Shown: one piece after another, positions 18,991-27,613 of the stretch
Layout: each line of letters opens with the position of its first letter
Position numbering within the stretch: the first letter of the stretch is position 1
NCBI RefSeq assembly: GCF_026870155.1
Contig: NZ_CP113975.1
Location: 3,162,001 to 3,226,000, forward strand
Length of the DNA stretch: 64,000 bases
Direction of reading: 5' to 3'
From: Flavobacterium marginilacus
Lineage (GTDB): Bacteria > Bacteroidota > Bacteroidia > Flavobacteriales > Flavobacteriaceae
The notes under the pieces: model-generated
Database searches by the model: none
The model's input: the letters and a program-made list of their open reading frames with translations, nothing else
What the model was told of the DNA's origin: nothing
Position numbers and translations under genes: made by a program

Positions 18991-21012
18991 TTAGTGCGAA
19001 AGCCACACAGCCATCTCTCCTTTCCCGTGGTTTCCCCACGCATAATAAGGAATAAATTTTATAGAAACCTTCACTCCTTCGTTAGTAGAAATGGGTTGAT
19101 ATAATTTTTTATTCCAAGAATTATCTGATAATATTGACGAGCTGGCCGTTATACTCAATAATTCTCTATTGTTAATTTTTATAAAATCTGTCGTGAATTT
19201 AGAATTCACATTTAAAACAATATTGTTCACACTAACATTGGCCGGAAGTTCATTCGATTCCAAACAATATACCAAGGGACCGCGTTTTACAGCTACCTGA
19301 TTTTTTACTTCTTCTACCAATGGATTCGCCTGCATCAATTCAACAGGCATTGGAATATTCAATTCAATAACATCTCCTTTTTTCCATTTTTGCTCTATTT
19401 TTTGATATGCACCAGAAACTATAGTTTCATTCCTATTTTTACCATTAACCGAAATAGCAGCTCCCGCACTCCAGCCCGGAATTCTCAATAAAAAAGCGTA
19501 AATGTCTTTCGGAGCTTTTATAACTTTCAAAGTAACTTTTCCATCCCATGGATAATTCGTCTGCTGTTCGATTTCAATTTTTTCTCCCGAAAGCGTAGTG
19601 GAATTCAAATTATTACTTCCGTATAAATTCACATACAACCCTTCTTTCGAAAAGCTGTAAGCATAATTACTTACTTCGGCAATCGTTCTGGTTACGTTCG
19701 GTGCACAGCAGTTCGACAAAGCGATATAACCTTCGCGTTCTTTGCTCCATCTTTGTTTGAAAGGCAGGTCATTAGAAACATTCAGCGGATTGTTATAAAA
19801 AAATTCTTTTCCATCCAGACTAATTCCGGACAGCACACTGTTATACAATGCCAATTCAACTATGTCTGCATATTTGGCATCACCTGTAATCTGAAGCATT
19901 CTCCAGTTCCACAAAACGTTTCCAATATTGGCACAGGTTTCTGTATGTGCAGTAGCATTTGGTAATTGAAAGGGCCTTCCATACGCCTGATGAATTTTCT
20001 GAACATCGGCAGGATTGTACGAAGTTCCGTCTGGCGAAACACCATCGTACAATGAACCGCAGGCTCCAGTAATATACATTTTTCTGTAGGCTACATCATC
20101 CCAAATCGATTCCAGATTATCCAATAATTTTTTCTCTCCCGTTTCAGCATACAAATCGGCTACACCGGCATACAGGTAATTCGCTCTTACGGCGTGACCC
20201 ATGGCAGTTGTCTGCTGTCTAAACGGAATTCTGTCCTGATTGTCATCCGTTCCATCATTAGTAGTTCCTCTGATATCGATTAGATTATTGGCCAATTCCA
20301 GATATTTCGGATTTTTCGTGGTACGGTACATTTCAACAATCCCCATATAATGAGAAGGACAAATGGCGTTTCGGGCTAATTCAGGCGAAGCTTTTTTGTA
20401 GAAATCATATAAGAAATCAGCAACACCTTTTGCTATTTCCAAGAAATTGGTTTTCCCGGTAGCACGATAATGAATACAGGCTGCAGTCATCAAATGCCCC
20501 ATGTTGTATTTCTCAAAACCCAATTGTTTTTTTACTTCCTCAGTCCCCAAAGTTCCCCAGCGCTGGTCTATCAAAACCGGTGTGTGGATGTAACCGTCTT
20601 TACGCTGTACTTTTGCAAAAAGAGCAATGGCTTTATCCATTTCGGCATCGAGTTTTTTATCGTTAGTAACGGCATAAGCCGCGGCCATCCCTTCAAAAAT
20701 CTTGTAAAAATCACCATCATGAAAAGAAGGCCCTTTGAAAGTTCCTTTGCTTTCTCCTGCTGCAATTTCGAAGTTTTTATAAGCATGCGAAATCGAATCG
20801 TTATGATACAAATCCCACATATACGGAAGCGTGTTTTTGGTTTCAACATCAAATTGTTCTTTCCAAAAACCATTCGTCCACTTTACATCCTGCAATCCTA
20901 CACTCTGTAATTTAGAATAAGGACTTTCGGAATTAGCAACCAGACCTTTGTTCTGCGCCAATAACGCAGTTGAAAAAAGTATGGCTGATAATATGATGCT
21001 ATTTTTTTTCAT
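18991..21012 (-). CDS. GH127 beta-L-arabinofuranosidase
   Basis: The 673-residue exported protein has a signal peptide (MKKNSIILSAILFSTALLAQ). It has the (alpha/alpha)6 barrel typical of GH127/DUF1680, with HDGDFYKIFEGMAAAYAVT and RATGKTNFLEIAKGVADFLYDFY. Zinc-thiolate catalytic residues known from the family are visible: E358 and C360 in HTETCANIG, and C435-C436 in LSNCCAPN, where one Cys acts as the nucleophile. It should remove beta-L-arabinofuranose caps; some GH127 members of RG-II loci remove other rare sugars such as aceric acid, so the exact substrate is open. It is the last gene of the 45017-to-18991 unit, just before the susC region. Confidence 0.92.
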   Translation of the reverse strand: MKKNSIILSAILFSTALLAQNKGLVANSESPYSKLQSVGLQDVKWTNGFWKEQFDVETKNTLPYMWDLYHNDSISHAYKNFEIAAGESKGTFKGPSFHDGDFYKIFEGMAAAYAVTNDKKLDAEMDKAIALFAKVQRKDGYIHTPVLIDQRWGTLGTEEVKKQLGFEKYNMGHLMTAACIHYRATGKTNFLEIAKGVADFLYDFYKKASPELARNAICPSHYMGIVEMYRTTKNPKYLELANNLIDIRGTTNDGTDDNQDRIPFRQQTTAMGHAVRANYLYAGVADLYAETGEKKLLDNLESIWDDVAYRKMYITGACGSLYDGVSPDGTSYNPADVQKIHQAYGRPFQLPNATAHTETCANIGNVLWNWRMLQITGDAKYADIVELALYNSVLSGISLDGKEFFYNNPLNVSNDLPFKQRWSKEREGYIALSNCCAPNVTRTIAEVSNYAYSFSKEGLYVNLYGSNNLNSTTLSGEKIEIEQQTNYPWDGKVTLKVIKAPKDIYAFLLRIPGWSAGAAISVNGKNRNETIVSGAYQKIEQKWKKGDVIELNIPMPVELMQANPLVEEVKNQVAVKRGPLVYCLESNELPANVSVNNIVLNVNSKFTTDFIKINNRELLSITASSSILSDNSWNKKLYQPISTNEGVKVSIKFIPYYAWGNHGKGEMAVWLSH

Positions 21013-21034
21013 TTTGATTAAATTTTAAAACCTT

Positions 21035-21095
21035 CTTAATCTGCAAAATCTACTTGAAAAATAACTAGCATACATTTTGCAGATTGAGCAGATAT
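21035..21095. repeat. AATCTGCAAAATCT / GCAGATTGAGCAGAT inverted repeat
   Basis: The left word is AATCTGCAAAATCTACTTG; the right word is CATTTTGCAGATTGAGCAGAT. It belongs to the CGCAGATT family and separates the third PL1-type gene from the GH127 gene. Confidence 0.5.
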
Positions 21096-21105
21096 TTTAT
21101 TCCTC

Positions 21106-23556
21106 TTACTTTACAAAGAAATTTATAGTTCGGCTCATAGAATCGCCATCGGCATCTTTTACTGTGATCACAAAAGAAGCTAATCCTTTCTCTACAGTTG
21201 AAAACTGAATTTCTTTTCCTTTTAAATCTACTTTCCCGTTGTTAAGATTAGAGAAAGTATAAACTGGTTTATTCTCATATCCTTTAAAATAATCAGAAGC
21301 GCTCAAAACTGTTTTTTCTCCCAAATTCACAAAAAAATGAGGCTGTGCCATCCAGTCTAAATAATTGTCCAATTGTGTAAATCCGTCTTTATCAGCATCT
21401 GAATTAGCTTCTGAAAAATCACCAGCTTTCGAATTTTCGTTTAGACCAAAAGCTTTTTCCCACCAATTTGGCAGTCCGTCGTGATCGGTGTCCCAATCCG
21501 CAGGACGGGTTTCGGAGGCAAAATTTGGCCATCCTCCCTGATCGGCTTCGTTATCAATCATACCTCCCAAACCGCTTTTGCTTCCTTTGTAAGTAAAGGT
21601 TCCTTTTAGGGTTTCATCAATGATTCGGTTATCGTGTTTGTCAAAAAACGGCTGAGTAGCCCCAACATCAGAAAGCACATTTTTATATGCTCCATTCGCA
21701 GATTGTGTGTTCACAAAAGATTCAAAAAACGGTTTATCGACAAACGTCAGATAGTTGACAATTTCATTATGAGTTATTGTCATTTTTCTTCCTTTATCCT
21801 GCGTTTTTTCATCAAAATATCCAGGCATAACGTTTCCGTCAAAATAATAACGCTGCATTCCTTTTCCAACCCCTTCGTGCTGTGCATTCAGTGCCACAAA
21901 AATTTTGGTTGAAGCGCCCGGCTTATAGTAATTACCCACAAAATTAACCTCATTTGCTCCTCCGTCTGTTGCTCTTTGTCCCCAGTTGTAAACCACATTG
22001 TTTCTGATATCTACTCTTCCCGTGTAGAATCCATCACCGCTTAAACCACCGCCAATACTCCAGTTACGTCCTTCATTATGGGCCAATAAATTGTGGTGAA
22101 AACTGCCAATATCTCCTCCAATTGTAGCAGCGTATCCATGCATTTTTCCAGCTTCGTATTTATCGTGACCTGCTACATTTAATGCTTCAGAAATTAAAGT
22201 TCTCTGCAATGTAATGTGGTGTGCTCCACGGGAACTAAATGATTCATCAATTGTCCAGCTGATAGAACAGTGGTCTATGATACTGAAGTTGGCACCTGTA
22301 AGCCCCATTCCGTCATAGGTTTTTCCGCTACCAATTCGGACTTTCAAAAATCGGATAACACCATCATCACCGGTCAACCCGATTGGCGCTCTTGTAATTG
22401 TGATTCCTTCACCCGGAGCTGTCTGTCCGGCAATCGTAATATAAGGCTGGTTCACCACCAATCTTGAATCCAGTTTGATATCTCCAGAAACGTTAAATAC
22501 AATCGTTCTTGGACCAATTTGCTGATTGACTGCATCGCGCAAACTTCCTGGTCCGTCATCGTTTAGGTTGGTTACTTCAACCACTTTTCCGCCACGGCCT
22601 CCAACAGCAAAACGGCCATAACCTTCCGCTCCTGGAAAAGCCAGCTGAGCCGGTTTGAATGACCAAACATTTCCTAGGGTTATATCACCATTGCTATCAA
22701 TTTCATCCACACGCCAGTAATACGTGGTACCGCTGTATAAATCCGAAACCGGAAATATTGTCTCTATTGATTTTGTTCTGAATTCCTTTGAAGATTCATT
22801 GGCATTTGCAACAGCATTTTTATCTTCTCCAAAATACAATTTGTGGGCTACAGCATTCTTTGAGGCATCCCATTTTAAAATAACATTTTTAGCTGCCTCA
22901 ACGTGTTCGTCTCCATTTTTTGGTTCCGGAGTACGCGCTTGATTCATTAAATTTGGTGTGTCCAACTCAAATCCATTAATTACAATCTGCTTTACGACAT
23001 CAGGGTTTGATATCGGATCGATTTCAAAACGAATGATTACATCCTGAGCTTTTACGGCATTAAAAGTCAAATACGCCATTGTCGCGTCAATTTTGGCATT
23101 GGCTCTCTGACTAGCATTTACAGTTTCTGCTAATTTTCCGTTTACAAAGATTTTTATCGGAGAAAAAGTTTTTCCGGTTATAACATCAAAAGCATTATGA
23201 AAAGTCAGAAGCGTATGTTTTCCTTCTTTCAATCCACTGATTTTCAGTTCCAAATTTTCGGCAGTAACCAAGCCGTCGCTCGCTAATTTGTTGTAAAAAG
23301 GAGCGCTAATTCCCACCTTGTTCCATTTGGAAGTAAAATTCCCTTTCAGCTTAAAAGTTATTCCATTAAATATCTTTTGGTCTTCCTTCATTTCATTCAC
23401 CACCCACGAATCATAACTTGGATCGTGCACTTCCTCCAATCTTCTCTGAAAAAAGTCAAAATCAACTTTTACAATTTGCTTGTCGTTGTTCTGCGCCTGT
23501 CCATTAGTTCCTAAAATCATTGCCAAAGCAAAAGAACTCACTAACTTCTTTATCAT
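21106..23556 (-). CDS. PL1-type pectate lyase with N-terminal carbohydrate-binding and FnIII-like domains (copy C)
   Basis: The 816-residue exported protein has a signal peptide ending NGQAQ. Residues about 25-200 form a beta-sandwich resembling a malectin/CBM-like domain (KEGKHTLLTFHNAFD, VIRFEIDP). About 210-300 reads as a fibronectin type III-like domain (ILKWDASKNAVAHKLYFGED, YYWRVDEIDSNGD). The lyase domain starts FPGAEGYGRFAVGGRGGKV (about 310) with VTNLNDDGPGSLRDAV, IAGQTAPGEGITI and IIDHCSISWTIDE. Calcium-binding repeats follow (DWDTDHDGLPNWWEKAFGLN), then a C-terminal Ig/cadherin-like segment. It differs from copies A and B by its extra N-terminal modules and its TIDES motif, suggesting a distinct pectin substrate. 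It sits 6 bp downstream of the DUF5703 gene. Confidence 0.87.
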   Translation of the reverse strand: MIKKLVSSFALAMILGTNGQAQNNDKQIVKVDFDFFQRRLEEVHDPSYDSWVVNEMKEDQKIFNGITFKLKGNFTSKWNKVGISAPFYNKLASDGLVTAENLELKISGLKEGKHTLLTFHNAFDVITGKTFSPIKIFVNGKLAETVNASQRANAKIDATMAYLTFNAVKAQDVIIRFEIDPISNPDVVKQIVINGFELDTPNLMNQARTPEPKNGDEHVEAAKNVILKWDASKNAVAHKLYFGEDKNAVANANESSKEFRTKSIETIFPVSDLYSGTTYYWRVDEIDSNGDITLGNVWSFKPAQLAFPGAEGYGRFAVGGRGGKVVEVTNLNDDGPGSLRDAVNQQIGPRTIVFNVSGDIKLDSRLVVNQPYITIAGQTAPGEGITITRAPIGLTGDDGVIRFLKVRIGSGKTYDGMGLTGANFSIIDHCSISWTIDESFSSRGAHHITLQRTLISEALNVAGHDKYEAGKMHGYAATIGGDIGSFHHNLLAHNEGRNWSIGGGLSGDGFYTGRVDIRNNVVYNWGQRATDGGANEVNFVGNYYKPGASTKIFVALNAQHEGVGKGMQRYYFDGNVMPGYFDEKTQDKGRKMTITHNEIVNYLTFVDKPFFESFVNTQSANGAYKNVLSDVGATQPFFDKHDNRIIDETLKGTFTYKGSKSGLGGMIDNEADQGGWPNFASETRPADWDTDHDGLPNWWEKAFGLNENSKAGDFSEANSDADKDGFTQLDNYLDWMAQPHFFVNLGEKTVLSASDYFKGYENKPVYTFSNLNNGKVDLKGKEIQFSTVEKGLASFVITVKDADGDSMSRTINFFVK

Positions 23557-23562
23557 TTTCTT

Positions 23563-25923
23563 TTAATTTAATTTCATTTTTTCTGCTTCAGATTTTCCGA
23601 GCAGGTTTATAATGTCTTTTTTTCTTTCTTCCGGAATTACTTTCAAAACTTTTAATTCACCACTTACCAGTTCAGCTTCCACTGTTGTGTTTTGGGAAGC
23701 GTGCAATTTGAAATGCACATTCCAGTCTTTTGGCCAAGCTGGAAAAAGATATATTTTTCCGTTAACTTCCTGCAAAAGCATTTCCTGCATGCCAATCATC
23801 CCTGCTCCTCCCCAATTATGATCAGGAACCCAATCATAACCCGGACCCCAAAATGCAGGAAACCTTCTTTCTGAATTGGACATTTTCAAAAGATTGTATT
23901 TTTTTGCTTCTTCTGTTAAACCTAATCGAGCCGAAAAAATATTATCCTGTTTCCATCCAATATGACTTCTGAATTTAATAGCATCCGTATCATACTTCCA
24001 TGTGTTCAAAGCGGTTTCTAAATCGGGTTTTCCCACTCCATAAATTCCCCAAGGATAAACTGGATATAGTTGCGGAATCTCAGAATTATTAATGCGTTCC
24101 CACGATTTTGCCGGAACCAAAACTTTATGATTTTCAATGATGCCAAAATTTAAAGGAGGAATACGTTTTTGAAAGCCTCTTAAATATTCAATATCTTCTT
24201 CCGACAATTCTTTTTCGGAAAGATTTAAAAACTGTTCGGTAATAACTTTCAATGCCGAAATAGTACTGTTTGAATTATTCGCCATTTTATACGTTTCCGC
24301 GCCTGAACCCGGAAAAAGAATCAAATGTCCGTTTCCATCCAAAACTTTTCTGCCTCTTTGTTTGGCTAAATACTGATAATGTTCATCAAAAAAACGAAGA
24401 CAGCTAATGATGAACGAATTGTATTTCTGAATATCCTCTCCAGCATATTCTTTCTGCTGCAACATCATTTGACAGAATTCTAAAACAGTGTCCCATTCGT
24501 ACTCCAGCCAAGCGTTGTATTCCATTCCCGGATCGTAATCTGCGGGCCGTTTCCATTCATATTCCGCTGGATTTGGAAGTCCAAAGTTTTCCAATTGCTC
24601 TGTGAAAGATGCTCCATTGTGTTTCCAATAGACTTTACTGCGTAATTCGGCATTTTTTAGAATACTTAAATAATAATCCAGCTGCGATTTCATCATATCG
24701 AAATCACCGCTTTTTACCATCGGATGATAAACCAATCGCTGGTTTTGAGCTGTCATCGTTCCTCCTCCCCAGTTTCTAAAATCAGGAGTGAAACTCAGGT
24801 CTTTGTTGGTATAAACGGGATCAACTGTAAAAAGTCCGCCGTTAAATTTGGTGGGATACTTTCCGTAAGCATTACATCCGAGCATGTAACGGAACAATTG
24901 ATAATTCTGCCCGATTTGATACACCGAATCTTTTTCAGTCGATTGATTTTTTTGGGTAAAAATAAAACTGCGGTTCCAGAAATTATTCCACCACTTTATG
25001 GTGTTTTTCTCTGCTTGTTTGGCAGTGTTTTCATTTGAAACAATCAAACTTTGCAAGCCATTATTCCAAGTCGAAAAATCAGACTGGCTGGTGTTTAAAT
25101 AAATTTCCAGCGACTGTTTTTTTGAAGGTTTAACGCTCGTTAAACTAAACCCTTTGAAATCGGTATCCTGATATTTTCCTAAATAAGTTCCGTCTGGTTT
25201 TAGGTTATCACCTTTAATGAATCCGCCGAAAGTCAGATTGGCAATCGGATTCATCATCTGGTCTTTAACCGATTCCATTTTCTGCTGTTTTACGGCAACA
25301 TCAAAAACAGTCTGCTCGCGGTTTCTGTGATAGAATTTAAGTCCATTATTTTCAAAAGCAATCGAATCTTTAAAATTGACAAGATCTCCCTGAGGTGCCC
25401 ATTTATAAGAATTGGCATTATTTTCTTTTCCTTTTGAAATACGATTCTGATAACGCCAGCTTTCATAAGAAGCCGTCATTTTCAGCGGATTTTTATTTTC
25501 TAAATCAACATGAATAATCGGTTTAAAAACATCAACCCAAAGTTTGATTTTAGTCTCATTTTGTCCAACTAAAATATAACCGTCTTTGAGTTTCAATTCC
25601 TGATGAAAACCTTCATTATCCTTAAACGGATTCGGAGTTAAAGTAATTTTCACTCGACCTAATTTCAATAATGTATTATGTTCATCAAAAGTTCCGCTTC
25701 GCGAAAAATAGAAATACAGATCGCCTTTCTCGACCCAGACATTCATACCAATATCACTGCCTCCCAAAGGCATAGATTCTGATGAATTGTTGCTTTGCGT
25801 TTTCCAGACCTGGTTGTAAGTATCAAGCACAGGGATTTGCGCTTTGATGCAAAGCGTGAAGAAAAAAGAAAATATGAATATTAAATTTTTCAATTTTAAT
25901 GTTTTTAAAGTCTTGCTTGTCAT
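23563..25923 (-). CDS. DUF5703-type, GH95-like six-hairpin protein
   Basis: The 786-residue exported protein has a signal peptide ending LCIKAQ. The N-terminal 280 residues (VWKTQSNNSSESMPLGGSDIGMNVWVEKGDLYFYFSRSG) form the beta-sandwich seen at the start of GH95-like enzymes and match my recollection of DUF5703. The centre is an alpha-helical barrel (FRYMLGCNAYGKYPTKFNGGLFTVDP, WGGGTMTAQNQRLVYHPMVKSGDFDMM), and the end has PDHNWGGAGMIGMQEMLLQ and LFPAWPKDWNVHFKLHA, a close echo of GH95 C-termini. The likely role is removal of an alpha-L-fucosyl or L-galactosyl residue, or another side-chain sugar, from pectin. No characterised member is known to me, so the substrate is uncertain. Confidence 0.6.
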   Translation of the reverse strand: MTSKTLKTLKLKNLIFIFSFFFTLCIKAQIPVLDTYNQVWKTQSNNSSESMPLGGSDIGMNVWVEKGDLYFYFSRSGTFDEHNTLLKLGRVKITLTPNPFKDNEGFHQELKLKDGYILVGQNETKIKLWVDVFKPIIHVDLENKNPLKMTASYESWRYQNRISKGKENNANSYKWAPQGDLVNFKDSIAFENNGLKFYHRNREQTVFDVAVKQQKMESVKDQMMNPIANLTFGGFIKGDNLKPDGTYLGKYQDTDFKGFSLTSVKPSKKQSLEIYLNTSQSDFSTWNNGLQSLIVSNENTAKQAEKNTIKWWNNFWNRSFIFTQKNQSTEKDSVYQIGQNYQLFRYMLGCNAYGKYPTKFNGGLFTVDPVYTNKDLSFTPDFRNWGGGTMTAQNQRLVYHPMVKSGDFDMMKSQLDYYLSILKNAELRSKVYWKHNGASFTEQLENFGLPNPAEYEWKRPADYDPGMEYNAWLEYEWDTVLEFCQMMLQQKEYAGEDIQKYNSFIISCLRFFDEHYQYLAKQRGRKVLDGNGHLILFPGSGAETYKMANNSNSTISALKVITEQFLNLSEKELSEEDIEYLRGFQKRIPPLNFGIIENHKVLVPAKSWERINNSEIPQLYPVYPWGIYGVGKPDLETALNTWKYDTDAIKFRSHIGWKQDNIFSARLGLTEEAKKYNLLKMSNSERRFPAFWGPGYDWVPDHNWGGAGMIGMQEMLLQEVNGKIYLFPAWPKDWNVHFKLHASQNTTVEAELVSGELKVLKVIPEERKKDIINLLGKSEAEKMKLN

Positions 25924-25952
25924 TCTGAGGTCAACTCATAACTCATAACTAA

Positions 25953-27386
25953 TTACCACTCATCCGTTCTAAACGAAGAAACCGGCAAACCTCCTCCGCT
26001 GAATAATTCCGCTTTCGCGAAATCTTTCCACAAATATCTGACAGCAACTGGTTTCGTTACTTTATCCGAAGTCAAGACCACTGATTTTCTTCGTACTACG
26101 GTTTTAGCCGGATAAAAAACTTTGTCTTCACCTGCAATTTCAAAGCCTGTAACTTCTTTGTCGTAAGATGTAATTCCATTGGCGGCATCATCAAAAGAAA
26201 CCGTTACTGAACCCTCTTTTATTTCCATTGATTTGTATTTAGGACTTTCGAATTCGAAACCTTCAATTCCGTATGTTCTTGCCAAAGCCTGAAACGCCAA
26301 ACGGTTTCCTCCTTTTTCCTTGTCCATTGGGTGAATGTTATTTTCTTCACCAATATCCATTAAAACTGCCATTGCCGAATTCGGAATTTCCTTCGAAGCT
26401 TTAAACTGCGCCTCTCTCAAATAAGCCGAATTGTATTTTTCTACATAATCTTTCGGATGAAAAGAAGCGTAATTAAAGGGTGCAATTTGAGCGAAGTAAA
26501 AAGGAAAATCCCCTTCATTCCACATTGTTCTCCAGCTGCTTACCATTTTCTTCATCAAAGCCGTATATTCATTTGCTCGTTCGTAATTTGATTCTCCCTG
26601 ATACCAAATACAGCCTTTGATTCCGTAACCTATAACCGGCGAAAGCATTCCGTTAAACAAAGTTGTTGGGATACGGTTTGGATCTTTTGCCAACTCCTCT
26701 TTTGTGGTCGGAATTTTAGCACTAGCGAAATCTTTCAGCATTTCCTGATTCATCCAAGCTTCCATACTTGAACCTCCGTACGAAACGTGAATCAACCCAA
26801 CTGGGACATTTAAAACTTCTTGCAAAAGCGATCCAAAATACCATGCCGTCGCACTGAAATTTGAAGTCGATTTTGGAGAAGCAACTTCCCATTTTCCTTC
26901 AAAATCATCTTTTGGTTCTAAAACCGTCGCACGCGGAATCGTAATTAAACGAATGTTTTTATTGGTTGATCTTACGATGATTTCGTTTCCGTTTTTAACG
27001 GGCTGTCCCTGAAATCCTTTCAATGGCATTTCCATATTGGATTGCCCAGAACAAAGCCAAACTTCGCCAATTAAAATGTTTTTAATCTTTACTTCTTCAG
27101 CTCCTTCATTTACTTCAATTGTAAATGGTCCGCCTGCGGTTGGCGTTTGCAATTCAACTCGCCATTTTCCCTGACTGTCGGCTTTAGTTTTGTAAATTTT
27201 AGAATCCCAAGATGTTTTGATTGTAACATTTGTACTCTTTTCTGCCCAGCCCCAAATTGGCGCATTTGATTTTTGCTGCAACATCATATTGTCGGAAAAC
27301 AATGCTGGCATTTTGATTTTCGCATTGATTTGCAGACTTGATAGAAATGCAATTACAATTAAAAAAATGTGTTTAAAATTTTTCAT
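25953..27386 (-). CDS. Sialate O-acetylesterase-like SGNH esterase
   Basis: The 477-residue exported protein has a signal peptide ending LQINA. A small N-terminal beta-domain (KMPALFSDNMMLQQ, APIWGWA) precedes the SGNH block GEVWLCSGQSNMEMPL, with nucleophile S116. Later come GCIWYQGESNYERA and GEENNIHPMDKEKGGNR, which supplies the Asp/His pair. This family removes O-acetyl groups from glycans. In this pectin context the natural target is acetyl on galacturonic acid or on RG-II sugars (fucose, aceric acid) rather than sialic acid; that is inference. It is co-directional with GH106 upstream and DUF5703 downstream. Confidence 0.83.
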   Translation of the reverse strand: MKNFKHIFLIVIAFLSSLQINAKIKMPALFSDNMMLQQKSNAPIWGWAEKSTNVTIKTSWDSKIYKTKADSQGKWRVELQTPTAGGPFTIEVNEGAEEVKIKNILIGEVWLCSGQSNMEMPLKGFQGQPVKNGNEIIVRSTNKNIRLITIPRATVLEPKDDFEGKWEVASPKSTSNFSATAWYFGSLLQEVLNVPVGLIHVSYGGSSMEAWMNQEMLKDFASAKIPTTKEELAKDPNRIPTTLFNGMLSPVIGYGIKGCIWYQGESNYERANEYTALMKKMVSSWRTMWNEGDFPFYFAQIAPFNYASFHPKDYVEKYNSAYLREAQFKASKEIPNSAMAVLMDIGEENNIHPMDKEKGGNRLAFQALARTYGIEGFEFESPKYKSMEIKEGSVTVSFDDAANGITSYDKEVTGFEIAGEDKVFYPAKTVVRRKSVVLTSDKVTKPVAVRYLWKDFAKAELFSGGGLPVSSFRTDEW

Positions 27387-27451
27387 TTGTTTTTATTCTT
27401 AAATTCTGAAAAGATGTGTCACTCTGCTGGAGCTAAACAACTCTTATACTA

Positions 27452-27610
27452 TTATTTTCTATAAATATTTCGCTCTTCCAGAGCTTTTTTTTCGTCTTAT
27501 TAAAACTGTCTTTCATAAATATCCCAATCTTACTGAGAAAGTCCCAGAGGGACGAAATATTTATAGAACAAGCATCACCATCATACAAAAGCTCCAGAGG
27601 AGCGACATAT
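27452..27610. repeat. CCAGAGGGACGAAATATTTATAGAA inverted repeat cluster
   Basis: TTCTATAAATATTTCG (27457-27472) is the exact reverse complement of CGAAATATTTATAGAA (27553-27568). Flanking words GCTCTTCCAGAGC, GTCCCAGAGGGAC and GCTCCAGAGGAGC are short hairpins. This is a recognisable Bacteroidota intergenic repeat family filling the gap between the GH106 and esterase genes. Confidence 0.8.
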
Positions 27611-27613
27611 CTA

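Noticed and set aside
20470..20910. A 146-codon open frame on the plus strand
   Set aside because: It is antisense to the well-supported GH127 gene and has no recognisable domain or start signal.
25953..27386. Sialic acid metabolism suggested by the sialate O-acetylesterase family
   Set aside because: No sialic acid catabolic genes are present; the pectin context makes plant-glycan deacetylation more likely.
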